From contig NZ_SMSJ01000013.1 of assembly GCF_004355005.1 (NCBI RefSeq), positions 53,275 to 117,274 of the forward strand: DNA of 64,000 nt, given 5' to 3'. Below, in pieces: positions 49,593 through 58,949 of the stretch; the stretch's first letter is position 1; the number at the start of each line of letters is the position of its first letter. The notes beneath the pieces are model-generated. The model was not told the origin of the DNA. It was given only the letters and a program-made list of their open reading frames with translations, and did not search any database. Made by a program: the position numbers and the translations under genes. Source of the stretch: Dankookia rubra. GTDB taxonomy: Bacteria; Pseudomonadota; Alphaproteobacteria; Acetobacterales; Acetobacteraceae.

Positions 49593-52500
49593 CTACGCCG
49601 CGAGCGGGGTGATCAGCCGGGATTTCGGGAAGCACAGCACGGCCGTGGTGCCGGCGCCGGGAATGGAGTCCAGCGTCAGCGTCGCGCCCTGCGCCTCGGC
49701 CAGGGCCCGCGACAGATATAGGCCGAGGCCGGAGCCGGGGAAGCGGCGGGACAGCGATGAATCGAGCTGGGTGAAAGGCTCGAAGGCGCGCGGGATGTCC
49801 TCCGGCCGAATGCCGATGCCGCTGTCGGTCACCCGCATCACCAGCCCGCCCTCCGGCGTTTCCTCGGCCGAGATGGTGACGCGGCCGCCCTGCGGGGTGA
49901 ATTTCACCGCATTGGAGACCAGGTTCAGCAGCACCTGGCGCAGCCGCAGCTCGTCCGCCCGCAGCAGCGGCAGCGTGGCGGGCAGCGCCTGCACCACGGC
50001 GACGCCGGCGGTGGCGGCGGTCACCTGCATCACCCGCGCCACGCCCTCCAGCAGGGGGATCGGCTGGACCTCGCCCTCGGTGGTGGTGAAGCCGACCGTC
50101 TCCGCCCGGGTGACGTCGAGGATGTCGTCGATCAGCGAGAGCAGGTGCCGCCCGGCCTCGTGGATCGAGCGGACGTATTCCTTGCCGCGCACCGGGTCGG
50201 GGTCCACGGTGATGGCCTCGGAGAAGCCGATCACCGCGTTCAGCGGCGTCCGCAGCTCGTGGCTCATCGTCGCGAGGAAGCGCGACTTGGCCTTGTTCGC
50301 CGTCTCCGCCGCATCCCTGGCCCGTTCCAGCTCGGCCCGCGCACGCAATTCCTCGCTGATGTCGCGGTAGCTGCGGATATAGCCGACGCCGCCGACGCTG
50401 TCGGTGGTCACCTCGACGATGCGGTTCTGGCCCAGCGTGCGGCGGCGGGAATAGGGCGTCGGCCAGGCGGCGTGCTCCGGCACCAGCGACAGCGCCTCCT
50501 CCAGTGTCTCGGCGTCGAAATAGCCGAGCTCGCCCTGGGCACGGATCAGCGCGCGGATCGTGGCGCCGGGCTGGATCAGCTCGGGCGGCACGCCGTTGAG
50601 GTCTGCGGCGATGCCGTTGGCCGCCAGGATCCTGCCTTCCATGTCGAACAGGATGACGCCCTGCCGGCTGTTGTCGAGCATCGCCTGCAGCAGCGCGGCG
50701 CGGTGCTGCGCCGCCTGCTCCGCCTCGGCCAGGGCGCTGATGTCGGCCATGGTGATGACGAAGCCGCCGCCCGGCGTCGGGTCGGAGGTCACCTCGATGA
50801 TGCGGCCGTCACGGTGCGGCCGGGTGTAGCGGGCGGGCTGGGTGCGGTCGATCGCCTGCGCCATCGCCTGCATCCTGAGCTGGTCGCCCCGGATCGCGCC
50901 GACCCGGATCTGCTCGGCGACCAGCTCCGACAGCAAGGCGCCCTGCGGCAGCTGGTCCGTGGGATAGCCGGCGAGATCGGCGGCCAGCCGGTTGGCGGCG
51001 ACCAGCCGCTGGTCGGCATCGAAGAGCTGGATGCCGTGCCGCAGGTTGTCCAGCATCACCTCCAGGATGCCGGCCCGCTCGCGCGCCCTCGCCTCCGCCT
51101 CGGTCAGCGCGGTGACATCGCTGTAGGTGGCGACGAAGCCGCCATCCGGCGTCGGGTCGGTGAAGATCTCGATCACCCGGCCGTTCGGCTGCATCCGGGT
51201 CCGGCGCTGCGGGCGGGAGTAGTCATCCGCCAGCCCGGCCTGCAGCTCCTCGGCGCTGATCATCCCGGCGCGCAGCGACGCCATGGCCAGGTCGCGCGCC
51301 TGCACGCCGGGCTGCACCAGCGCCGGGTCGATGCCGTTGAACTCGGCGGCCAGCCGGTTGGCGGTGACCAGCCTCCCGTCGCCGTCGAAATGCGCGATGC
51401 CGTGCCGCATGTTGTCGAGCATGAGCTGCAGCACGGCGGCCCGCGCCGAGGCCTCGTCCTGTGCCCGGGCGAGCTCGGTCACGTCGGTATGGGTGACGAC
51501 GAAGCCGCCGCCCGGCGTCGGGTCGGAGCCGACCTCGATGACCCGGCCGTCCGGCCGGCGCCGCCGGTAGCGGGCCGGCTGGCCGCGGTCGAGCGCAAGC
51601 ACCTCCTCGCCCAGCGGCCGCGGCGCGGCATCGCCGAATTCCGCAGCCGCGGCCTGTTCGGCCACCAGGGTCTCGAACAGCACGCCCTCCCGGCCGCGGA
51701 GATCGGGGATGCCGTAATCCGGCCCGGCCAGCCGGTTGGCGGTCAGCAGCCGGCGGTCGGGGCCGAACAGCATCAGCCCGTGCCGCATGCTGTCGAGCGC
51801 GTCGCGCAGCAGGCCGGCGCGCTGCTTCGCCTCGGCCTCGGCCCGGGCCCGGGCGGTGATGTCGGTGAAGCTGATGACGAAGCCGCCATCCGGCGTCGGG
51901 TCGGTGAAGACCTCGACCTGCCGCCCATCCGGCGTGTGGCGGATCCGCCGGCCGCGCTTGCTGCGGTCGGCCCTCAGCAGGCGGTGCAGCACCGCCGTCG
52001 CCTCCGGCTCCGGCCCGAACTGGCCGGCGGCATGCTGCCGCCGGACCAGGTCGTCGAAGCCGGCACCCGGGGCGACGTCCTCCGGCACCAGGCCGGACAG
52101 CTCCGCCGCCAGGGCATTGGCCGCCAGCAGCCGGCGGTCCGGCCCGTAGATCAGCAGCCCGTGCCGCATGTGGTCGAGCGCCGCCTGCAGCATGCCGGCG
52201 CGGGACTCCGCCGCCGCCTCGGCCGCGGCCAGGGCGGTGATGTCGGAATAGGTGAGGGCGAAGCCGCCATCCGCGGTCGGGTCGGACACCACCTCGATCA
52301 GCCGGCCATCCGGGCTGCGGCGGTGGTAGCGAAGCGTCCGCGTCCGGTCGGCGCCGAGGGCCAGCCGCTCGATCGCCGCAGCCTCCTCGCCCTGGCCGAA
52401 GACGCCGGCCTCCCGCTGGTACCGCACCGCGTGCTCGAACCGCATGCCGGGGTGCAGCATCTCCGCCGGCACTCCGCTGAGGTCGCAGGCGAGCCGGTTG

Positions 52501-55500
52501 GCCGCCACCAGCCGGTGGTCCGGGCCGAACAGCGCGATGCCGTGGCGGATCACGTCCAGCATCACTGCCTGGGTCGCGGCGCGCCGCTTCGCCTCCGCCT
52601 CGGCCCGCGCCAGCGGGGTGATGTCGGACAGGGTGATGACGAAGCCGCCATCGGGCATCGGGTCGGAGAAGACCTCGAGCGTCCGGCCGTCCCGCGTCGG
52701 CCGGATGTAGTGCAGCGGGCGCGACCGGTCGGCCTGCAGCGACATGCCGGCCAGCTGCTCGTCGAGCGCGGGGTCGCCGGTCGCGCCGGCGCTGAACAGC
52801 GCCGCGGTGATCGAATCGAAGCTGGCGCCGGGACGCGCCGCCGCATCCGGCACCCCGGCCAGCTCGCGCGACAGGCGGTTGTCGGCGATGAAGCGGTGGT
52901 CGGGACCGAACAGCACCACGCCGTGGTGCATGGTGTCGATCATCGCCTGCAGCGTCGCCATGCGCTCCGCCGCCGCGGCCTCGGCGGCGACCTGCGCCGT
53001 CGTGTCGGTCCAGGTGATGACGAAGCCACCATCCGGCGTGGGGTCGGAGACGCTGTCCACCACCCGTCCGTCCGGCATGCGGCGGCGCACCGGGTAGGAT
53101 CGGCTGCGGTCACGCCGTGCCACTTCCAGCGCCTCGGCCTCGGCATCCGGGCCCTGGCCGAAGACGCCGCGGCGCAGCTGCCACATCGCCAGGTCGTGCG
53201 GCGTGATGCCGGGCACCATCTCCTCGGCCGGCAGGCCGGCGAGGTCGGGGGCGAGCCGGTTGGCAACGATCAGCCGCTGGTCGGGGCCGAACAGCGCGAT
53301 GCCGTGCCGCATCGAATCCTGCATGGTCTGCAGCAGCATGGCGCGGTGCTGCGCCTCGGCCTTGGCCGCGTTCACCTCGGTGGTGTCGACGTAGCTGATG
53401 ACGAAGCCGCCATCCGGCAGCGGATCGGAGCTGACCGCCACCACCCGGCCATGCGCGTTCAGCCGCTCACGCCGCAGCGGCAGCCGGCGGTCGAGCCCGA
53501 GATCCTCGGCGATCGCCGCCGCGGCCGCCGCCGGCTCGAAGGGGCCGTTGGCGGCGACCCGCTCGGCGACCAGCTCCGGCAGGCCGCGTCCGGGCCGCAC
53601 CGTGCCGGGCGCCATCCCGCCCAGGGTGCTGCAGAGCTCGTTGGCCGCCAGCACGCGGTGGTCCGGCCCGAAGACCACGATGCCGTGCCGCATGTGGTCG
53701 AGCATCGCCTGCAGCAGGTTCGCCCGGTCGCGCGCCGCCGCCTCGGCCCGGGCCAGGGCGGTGATGTCGGTCAGGGTGACGACGAAGCCGCCCTCGGCGG
53801 TGGGCGCCGAGCGGACCTCGAGGATGCCGCCATCCGGCGTGGTGCGGCGGTATTCGTGCGGCCGGCCGCGGTCGAGCGCGACCAGCTCGGCCTCGCGCAC
53901 CGCCGCTGCCGGCTCAGGCCCGAAGGCGCCGGCCTTGCGCTGCGCCCGCAGCAGGGAGGCGAGCGGCCGGCCCGGCACCAGCTCCTCCGGCGCCAGGCTG
54001 CTATAGGCGGCACCGAGGCTGTTGGCAGCGACCAGCCGGGCCGCCGCGTCGTAGAGCACGAAGCCGTGCTGCATCGATTCCAGCGCCGTCTGCAGCACGG
54101 CTGCGCGCTGCTCGGCCCTGGCCTCGGCCTGGGCCCTGGCGGTGACGTCGGTCAGGGTGATGACGAAGCCGCCCGCCGGGGTCGGCGCGGAACGGATCTC
54201 CATCACCCGCCCGTCCGGCAAGTGCCGCCGTGCCTCGAAGGGTTGGCTGCGGTCGAGCGCGAGCAGCGCGCGGAAGGTCGCCTCGGCCGCCTCGCCCGAA
54301 CCGAAGACGCCGGCTGCCCGCTGCCGCCGCAGCACCTGCTCCAGCGTCCGGCCGGGGGCGATATCCGCCGGCGCCAGGCCGCAGCACGCGGCGGCGAGCG
54401 CATTGGCGGCGATCACCCGCGCCGCGGCGTCGTACAGGATGAAGCCGTGCCGCATCGAATCGAGCGCCACCTGCAGCATCGCCGCCTGCGCCTGCGCCGT
54501 CTCCTGCGCTGCGGCCGAGGCGGTGACGTCGCTGAAGCTGACGACATAGCCGCCATCCGGCGTCGGGTCGGTCACCACCTCGACCACCGTGCCGTCGGGA
54601 CGGTGCAGGGTGCGGCTGCTCGGCCGGCGGCGGTCGATGGCGAGCGCCGAGGCCAGCACCCGCCCGGTCTCCGCCGGCTCGCCGAAGACGCCGCGCGCCG
54701 CCTGTTCCCGCACCAGGTCATGGATGTGCCGCCCCGGCTGCATCGATTCCGCCGGCAGCCCGGTCAGGCGGGCGGCCAGCGCATTCGAGACCACCAGCCG
54801 CAGCTCCGCGTCGTACAGCGCGATGCCGTGCCGCATGTTGTCGAGCATGACCTGCAGCTGCGCCGCGTGCGCGGTCGCCTCGGCGCGGGCGGCGTGCAGG
54901 TCGGTGATGTCGGTGGTGACCTGGACGATGCCGCCATCCGGCAGCGGCGCGTAGCGCAGGTCGAGCACCCGGCCGTCCGGCCTGGTCCGCTGCACCGGCG
55001 CCAGCTGCTGCGGCACCGCCTTCAGCTGCATCAGCGCCAGCATCGCCGGCGTTTCCGCCCCGTACTCGCCTGCCGCGGCGCGGCGGCGGGTGATGTCGTC
55101 GCGGTGCTCGCCGACCGCCAGCTCGGCGCCGGCCATGATCGCCTGGTATGCCGCATTGACCATGGCGACGCGGCCATCCGCGCCATAAACGACGACGCCG
55201 TGCGGCAGGGAGGCGAGCACGCCGTCGAGCAGCGCGGCGCGGCGCCGCGCCTCGTCCTCGGCCCGCTTCGCCGCGGTGATGTCGGTCAGCTCCACCAGGT
55301 AGCCGCCTTCGGGCAGCGGCTGGCTCTCGACCTGCAGCGCCTGGCCGTTCGGCCGGATGCGCTGGTAGGCGACCGGGCGGGTGCGGTCGAGCCGGCGGCG
55401 GTGGTCGATCACCGCGGCGGCGTCGGTATTGGCGAATTCGCCCCGCGCGGACAGCATCTCGAACAGCGTCTCGAAGGAGGTGCCGGGGCGGAGTGCGCCG

Positions 55501-56069
55501 CGCGGCAGGCCCAGCAGGTCCTCGTAGGCGGGGTTGTTGAACAGCACGCGGCGCTCGGGGTCGTAGGCGGCGACGCCGCCGCGCAGCTGCGCCAGCAGGC
55601 TCTCCAGCCGCCGGGCGCGCGCCTGCGCCTCCCGTTCCCGGGCGAGGTGGCCGGTCAGCTCGATCACCGCGGCGACATAGCCGCCGCCCGGCAGCGGCAC
55701 GCCGGCCTGCTCGAAGCTGGCGCCGTCGGTGCGGCGGAACTGCCGGCGGAAGGGTCGGCTGCGGTCGATGGCCAGGTGCTCGGCGGCCAGGGCGGCCGGG
55801 TCGCCCTCGCCGTAGATGCCGCGATAGGCGAAGCGCCGCACCAGCTCGGCGGCCGGCAGGCCGGGCGGCGTCTCGGCGGGGTCGATCCCGGTGACCTGCC
55901 GGGTCGCGGCATTGGCGAAGGCCAGCCTGCCGTCGGCGCCGACGACCCAGACGCCGAGCGGCAGCGCGGCCAGGGCGGCCGAGAGGGCGGCCGAGAGGGC
56001 GGCGGCCGAGGCCGGGTCGCCGGTCCCCGGATGGGTCCCCCCGTCCTGGCCTGTCCCGTCATGGGTCAT
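49593..56069 (-). CDS. Giant multi-PAS hybrid-free sensor histidine kinase
   Basis: A 2158-residue soluble histidine kinase. I count 15 consecutive PAS modules, each about 120 residues, most opening with an LQ.MLDNMRHGI..FG.D.RL..AN pattern typical of the PAS-7 type, and often ending with a VxSDPTPDGGFVI..TDVT pair of strands. A short coiled linker (RARAELERARDAAETANKAK) precedes a HisKA domain with His1937 in SRFLATMSHELRTPLNA. A HATPase domain follows (NLVSNAVKFTPQGG, DSGIGIRPEDIP, SGLGLYLSRALAE). There is no receiver domain, TM segment or signal peptide. The response regulator is not adjacent. Its ATG overlaps the ctaA stop. Confidence 0.92.
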   Translation of the reverse strand: MTHDGTGQDGGTHPGTGDPASAAALSAALSAALAALPLGVWVVGADGRLAFANAATRQVTGIDPAETPPGLPAAELVRRFAYRGIYGEGDPAALAAEHLAIDRSRPFRRQFRRTDGASFEQAGVPLPGGGYVAAVIELTGHLAREREAQARARRLESLLAQLRGGVAAYDPERRVLFNNPAYEDLLGLPRGALRPGTSFETLFEMLSARGEFANTDAAAVIDHRRRLDRTRPVAYQRIRPNGQALQVESQPLPEGGYLVELTDITAAKRAEDEARRRAALLDGVLASLPHGVVVYGADGRVAMVNAAYQAIMAGAELAVGEHRDDITRRRAAAGEYGAETPAMLALMQLKAVPQQLAPVQRTRPDGRVLDLRYAPLPDGGIVQVTTDITDLHAARAEATAHAAQLQVMLDNMRHGIALYDAELRLVVSNALAARLTGLPAESMQPGRHIHDLVREQAARGVFGEPAETGRVLASALAIDRRRPSSRTLHRPDGTVVEVVTDPTPDGGYVVSFSDVTASAAAQETAQAQAAMLQVALDSMRHGFILYDAAARVIAANALAAACCGLAPADIAPGRTLEQVLRRQRAAGVFGSGEAAEATFRALLALDRSQPFEARRHLPDGRVMEIRSAPTPAGGFVITLTDVTARAQAEARAEQRAAVLQTALESMQHGFVLYDAAARLVAANSLGAAYSSLAPEELVPGRPLASLLRAQRKAGAFGPEPAAAVREAELVALDRGRPHEYRRTTPDGGILEVRSAPTAEGGFVVTLTDITALARAEAAARDRANLLQAMLDHMRHGIVVFGPDHRVLAANELCSTLGGMAPGTVRPGRGLPELVAERVAANGPFEPAAAAAAIAEDLGLDRRLPLRRERLNAHGRVVAVSSDPLPDGGFVISYVDTTEVNAAKAEAQHRAMLLQTMQDSMRHGIALFGPDQRLIVANRLAPDLAGLPAEEMVPGITPHDLAMWQLRRGVFGQGPDAEAEALEVARRDRSRSYPVRRRMPDGRVVDSVSDPTPDGGFVITWTDTTAQVAAEAAAAERMATLQAMIDTMHHGVVLFGPDHRFIADNRLSRELAGVPDAAARPGASFDSITAALFSAGATGDPALDEQLAGMSLQADRSRPLHYIRPTRDGRTLEVFSDPMPDGGFVITLSDITPLARAEAEAKRRAATQAVMLDVIRHGIALFGPDHRLVAANRLACDLSGVPAEMLHPGMRFEHAVRYQREAGVFGQGEEAAAIERLALGADRTRTLRYHRRSPDGRLIEVVSDPTADGGFALTYSDITALAAAEAAAESRAGMLQAALDHMRHGLLIYGPDRRLLAANALAAELSGLVPEDVAPGAGFDDLVRRQHAAGQFGPEPEATAVLHRLLRADRSKRGRRIRHTPDGRQVEVFTDPTPDGGFVISFTDITARARAEAEAKQRAGLLRDALDSMRHGLMLFGPDRRLLTANRLAGPDYGIPDLRGREGVLFETLVAEQAAAAEFGDAAPRPLGEEVLALDRGQPARYRRRRPDGRVIEVGSDPTPGGGFVVTHTDVTELARAQDEASARAAVLQLMLDNMRHGIAHFDGDGRLVTANRLAAEFNGIDPALVQPGVQARDLAMASLRAGMISAEELQAGLADDYSRPQRRTRMQPNGRVIEIFTDPTPDGGFVATYSDVTALTEAEARARERAGILEVMLDNLRHGIQLFDADQRLVAANRLAADLAGYPTDQLPQGALLSELVAEQIRVGAIRGDQLRMQAMAQAIDRTQPARYTRPHRDGRIIEVTSDPTPGGGFVITMADISALAEAEQAAQHRAALLQAMLDNSRQGVILFDMEGRILAANGIAADLNGVPPELIQPGATIRALIRAQGELGYFDAETLEEALSLVPEHAAWPTPYSRRRTLGQNRIVEVTTDSVGGVGYIRSYRDISEELRARAELERARDAAETANKAKSRFLATMSHELRTPLNAVIGFSEAITVDPDPVRGKEYVRSIHEAGRHLLSLIDDILDVTRAETVGFTTTEGEVQPIPLLEGVARVMQVTAATAGVAVVQALPATLPLLRADELRLRQVLLNLVSNAVKFTPQGGRVTISAEETPEGGLVMRVTDSGIGIRPEDIPRAFEPFTQLDSSLSRRFPGSGLGLYLSRALAEAQGATLTLDSIPGAGTTAVLCFPKSRLITPLAA

Positions 56070-57151
56070 GCGGCGCTCCGGGTGTCACGCAGGCAGTGCA
56101 GGGCGACCAGCGCGGCGGTCAGCACCAGCACCGCGCAGGCCTGGTGCAGCGTGCCGAGCCAGACCGGCACCACCATCAGCAGGGTGGCGACGCCGAGCGC
56201 ATATTGCAGGCAGACCGCGGCGCCGAGGCCGAGGCAGGCCTTGCGTGCCGCGCCCGGCGGCAACCTGCGCCAGCCGGCGATCGCGGCGCCGAGCGCGGCC
56301 AGCGTCGCCAGCGTCGCCAGCAGGCGGTGGTTGAACTGCACCGCCGGAATATTGAGGGTGAGGTTCCGCCAAGCCGGCTCCAGCCGCCAGTAGCCGTCCG
56401 GCACCACCCGGCCGTCCATCAGCGGGAAGCTGTTGTAGTCGAAGCCGGCGCGGATGCCGGCGACGAAGCCGCCGGCCAGCATCGCCGCCACCACCAGCCA
56501 GGCCGCCGCCTTGGCCTGGCGGCGCACGGTGCCGGCCGTCGCGGGCAGCGGCCGCGGGGCGCCCCGGAGCAGCGTGAGCCCGGTCCAGAGCAGCGCGGCA
56601 TAAAGGCCGAGCGCCAGCGACAGGTGCATCACCAGCCGATAGGGGGAGACGGCGGTGCGGTCGGCCTCGAACCCCGAGGCGACCATGAACCAGCCGACCG
56701 CGCCCTGCATGCCGCCCAGCAGCAGCAGCAGCAGCAGGCGCGGCTTGAGGCCGGCGGGAATTCGCCCGCGCAGCCAGAACCAGGCCAGCGGCAGCGCATA
56801 GGCCAGGCCGATCACCCGGCCCCAGAGCCGGTGCGCCCATTCCAGCCAGAAGATCTCCTTGAAACCCTCGATCCCGAAGCCCTGGTTGACCAGGGCATAT
56901 TGCGGGATGGTCTGGTACAGCGCGTAGAGCCGGCGCCACTCGGCCTCCGACAGCGGCGGCAGCGCGCCCGACAGCGGCGCCCATTCCATGATCGAGAGGC
57001 CCGAGCCGGTCAGGCGCGTCGCGCCGCCCAGGGCGACCATGACCCAGACCATGGCGGCCACCGCCAGCAGCCAGGCGGCGATGGCGCGGTTGGCGGAGGC
57101 CCGCTGCGGGGCGGAGCGATGGGCGGCATCGGCCTGGGCGTCGAAGGGCAT
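56066..57151 (-). CDS. ctaA: Haem A synthase (COX15/CtaA)
   Basis: CtaA oxidises haem O to haem A for aa3-type oxidase. The 361-residue protein has about eight helices in two four-helix halves and conserved histidines, including EWAHRLWGR, MHLSLALG, FNHRLLATL and LGTLHQACAVL. The N-terminal helix reads WVMVALGGATRLTGSGLSIMEW, the COX15 signature. It overlaps the sensor kinase by 4 bp, an odd coupling of a metabolic gene with a signal transducer. The start at 57151 lacks a clear ribosome site. Confidence 0.93.
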   Translation of the reverse strand: MPFDAQADAAHRSAPQRASANRAIAAWLLAVAAMVWVMVALGGATRLTGSGLSIMEWAPLSGALPPLSEAEWRRLYALYQTIPQYALVNQGFGIEGFKEIFWLEWAHRLWGRVIGLAYALPLAWFWLRGRIPAGLKPRLLLLLLLGGMQGAVGWFMVASGFEADRTAVSPYRLVMHLSLALGLYAALLWTGLTLLRGAPRPLPATAGTVRRQAKAAAWLVVAAMLAGGFVAGIRAGFDYNSFPLMDGRVVPDGYWRLEPAWRNLTLNIPAVQFNHRLLATLATLAALGAAIAGWRRLPPGAARKACLGLGAAVCLQYALGVATLLMVVPVWLGTLHQACAVLVLTAALVALHCLRDTRSAA

Positions 57152-57251
57152 GACGCAAGTATAGGGCGGCGCCCCCCGCCGCGCATCCGCGGGCGTCATG
57201 GCCCGCAGCCCCTGCTTGCAGGCCGAACGCCGGGCTGCTACCCGCGCCGCC

Positions 57252-58097
57252 ATGCCCCCCGCCGATCATCTGGCGCCCGCGGCCGACGCGCCGGCGCCGC
57301 AGGGCGCCTCCTACGCGCTGGCGCCGCAGGGCGCCCCGGGCCGCACGGCAGCCGCTGCGCCGCCGCTTCCCCGCTTGCCGCTCTCCGTCGTCGTCCCCGT
57401 GCGCAACGAGGCGCCGAACATCGCGCCGCTGGTGGCGGAGATCGAGGCGGCGCTGGCCGGCATCCCGCACGAGATCGTCTATGTCGACGACGGCTCCTCG
57501 GACGGCACCCCGGCGGCGCTGCGGGCGGCGGCGGCGGGCGCCCCGCTGCGGGTGCTGCGGCACCGCGCCAGCTGCGGCCAGTCGGCCGCGGTGGTCACCG
57601 GGGTGCGCGCGGCGCGCGGCAACTGGATCGCGACGCTCGACGGCGACGGGCAGAACGACCCGGCCGACATCCCCCGCCTGCTGGCCCGGGCCGAGGCCGA
57701 AGGCGGCCAGATCCTGGTCGCCGGCCACCGGGTGACGCGGAAGGACAGCTGGGTGAAGCGGCGGTCGAGCCGCATCGCCAACGGCGTCCGCGCCCGGCTG
57801 CTGCGGGACGCGACGCCGGATACCGGCTGCGGGCTGAAGGTCTTCCCGCGCGCGCTTTTCCTCGACCTGCCGGCCTTCGACCACATGCACCGCTTCCTGC
57901 CGGCCCTGGTGCTGCGCCAGGGCGGCCGGGTGGTGAGCGAGCCGGTGAACCACCGGCCGCGGGTGCGCGGCACCTCCAACTACGGCACGCTGGACCGGCT
58001 GGCGGTGAGCCTCTTCGACCTGGTCGGCGTCGCCTGGCTGCAGCGGCGCTGGAAGCGGCCCCAGCTCGAGGCCCCGGTCGCAGACGCCCGGGAATGA
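57252..58097 (+). CDS. Family 2 glycosyltransferase (dolichyl-phosphate-mannose-synthase-like)
   Basis: A 281-residue GT-A enzyme. The core begins LPLSVVVPVRNEAPNI, followed by VYVDDGSSDGTP and the DGDGQNDP divalent-metal/nucleotide motif (DXD-like). DTGCGLKVFPRALF lies in the acceptor half. The Ala/Pro-rich N-terminal leader contains a repeated APQGA; an in-frame ATG at 57198 would extend it by 18 residues. It probably glycosylates a polyprenyl phosphate or cell-surface polymer. The next gene overlaps by 4 bp. Confidence 0.85.
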   Translation: MPPADHLAPAADAPAPQGASYALAPQGAPGRTAAAAPPLPRLPLSVVVPVRNEAPNIAPLVAEIEAALAGIPHEIVYVDDGSSDGTPAALRAAAAGAPLRVLRHRASCGQSAAVVTGVRAARGNWIATLDGDGQNDPADIPRLLARAEAEGGQILVAGHRVTRKDSWVKRRSSRIANGVRARLLRDATPDTGCGLKVFPRALFLDLPAFDHMHRFLPALVLRQGGRVVSEPVNHRPRVRGTSNYGTLDRLAVSLFDLVGVAWLQRRWKRPQLEAPVADARE

Positions 58098-58774
58098 CCT
58101 CGGCGCGGCTGCGGCCGGTCGGCAAGCTGCTGGTCCTGGCGGCGGGGCTGATCCTCGGCGGGCTGCTGCTGCGGGCGCTGGGGGCGGCGCCCGGCACCGA
58201 CTGGGTGGACCACTATATCCGCGGCCGGGGGCTGCTCGGTGAAACGATCTTCCTTCTGGTCGGGGCCCTGGCCAGCGCCGCCGGGCTGCCGCGGCAGGGC
58301 GTCGCCTTTCTCGGCGGCTATGCCTTCGGCGCGGTGGCCGGCACCGGGCTTGGTCTGGCGGCGCAGCTGCTGGGGGCGGCCATCGCCTTCTTCTGGGCCC
58401 GCTGGGTCGGCCAGGATTGGGCGGAGCGGCGGCTGGCCGGGCGCTTCGGGCAGCGGCTGCGGCCGCTCCGCGACGCGCTGGCGGAGAGCCCCTTCGACAC
58501 CACGCTCGCGCTGCGGCTGCTGCCGGTCGGCAACAACCTGGCCCTGAACCTGCTGGCGGGGATGGCGGGGATCGCCGCGGCGCCCTTCCTGGCGGCTTCG
58601 GCGGCCGGCTACCTCCCGCAAACGCTGGTCTTCGCGCTGCTGGGCAAGGGCGTGCGGGTGGACGGCGCCTGGCAGATCGGCCTGGCGGCGGCGATGCTGG
58701 CGGGATCCGTGCTGCTGGGGCTCAGGCTGCTGCGGCGGCACCGGGCCGGGCGGGCGTTGGACGAGGAAGGCTGA
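58094..58774 (+). CDS. TVP38/TMEM64 (VTT-domain) membrane protein
   Basis: A 226-residue membrane protein with about six hydrophobic segments and the VTT-type centre GYAFGAVAGTGLGLAAQLLGAAIAF. The re-entrant-like GNNLALNLLAGMAGIAAAPFL lies further on. Related proteins include DedA/TVP38 flippase-like proteins, some of which move polyprenyl phosphate lipids. Its ATGA overlap with the glycosyltransferase suggests they act together on lipid-linked sugar. A repeat element follows. Confidence 0.82.
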   Translation: MTSARLRPVGKLLVLAAGLILGGLLLRALGAAPGTDWVDHYIRGRGLLGETIFLLVGALASAAGLPRQGVAFLGGYAFGAVAGTGLGLAAQLLGAAIAFFWARWVGQDWAERRLAGRFGQRLRPLRDALAESPFDTTLALRLLPVGNNLALNLLAGMAGIAAAPFLAASAAGYLPQTLVFALLGKGVRVDGAWQIGLAAAMLAGSVLLGLRLLRRHRAGRALDEEG

Positions 58775-58783
58775 AGGAAGGCC

Positions 58784-58926
58784 GGGAGAGAAGGAATTCT
58801 CCCCCGTCGGACGCATGCGCCCAGCCCCTCATCTGCGTCTGGGAGTCTGGCCCTCGCTTCGCGGCGGGTGCCAGAGTCACGGAAAGCAAAGATGGGGCTT
58901 GGGAAGGAAATGCTTTTCCTCCGCAA
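58784..58926. repeat. Dispersed triple-hairpin intergenic repeat, copy 4
   Basis: Fills the gap between the convergent VTT-protein and ldhA genes. Hairpin 1 has GGGAGA/TCTCCC arms; the centre reads GCCCCTCATCTGCGTCTG with GAGTCTGGCCC and a GC-rich core. Hairpin 3 is imperfect, with AGGAAA/TTTCCT arms (58905-58920) extended by TTGGG and CCGCAA. It is more diverged than copies 1 and 3 but keeps the same element order. Confidence 0.7.
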
Positions 58927-58949
58927 TCTTTTCTTTGCGTGACGCGAGA

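Noticed and set aside
50145-56393. Very long open frame on the plus strand opposite the PAS kinase (about 2080 codons)
   Set aside because: It is the antisense shadow of a GC-rich, Ala/Arg-rich repeat gene; its product is Arg/His/Gln-rich low complexity with no family pattern.
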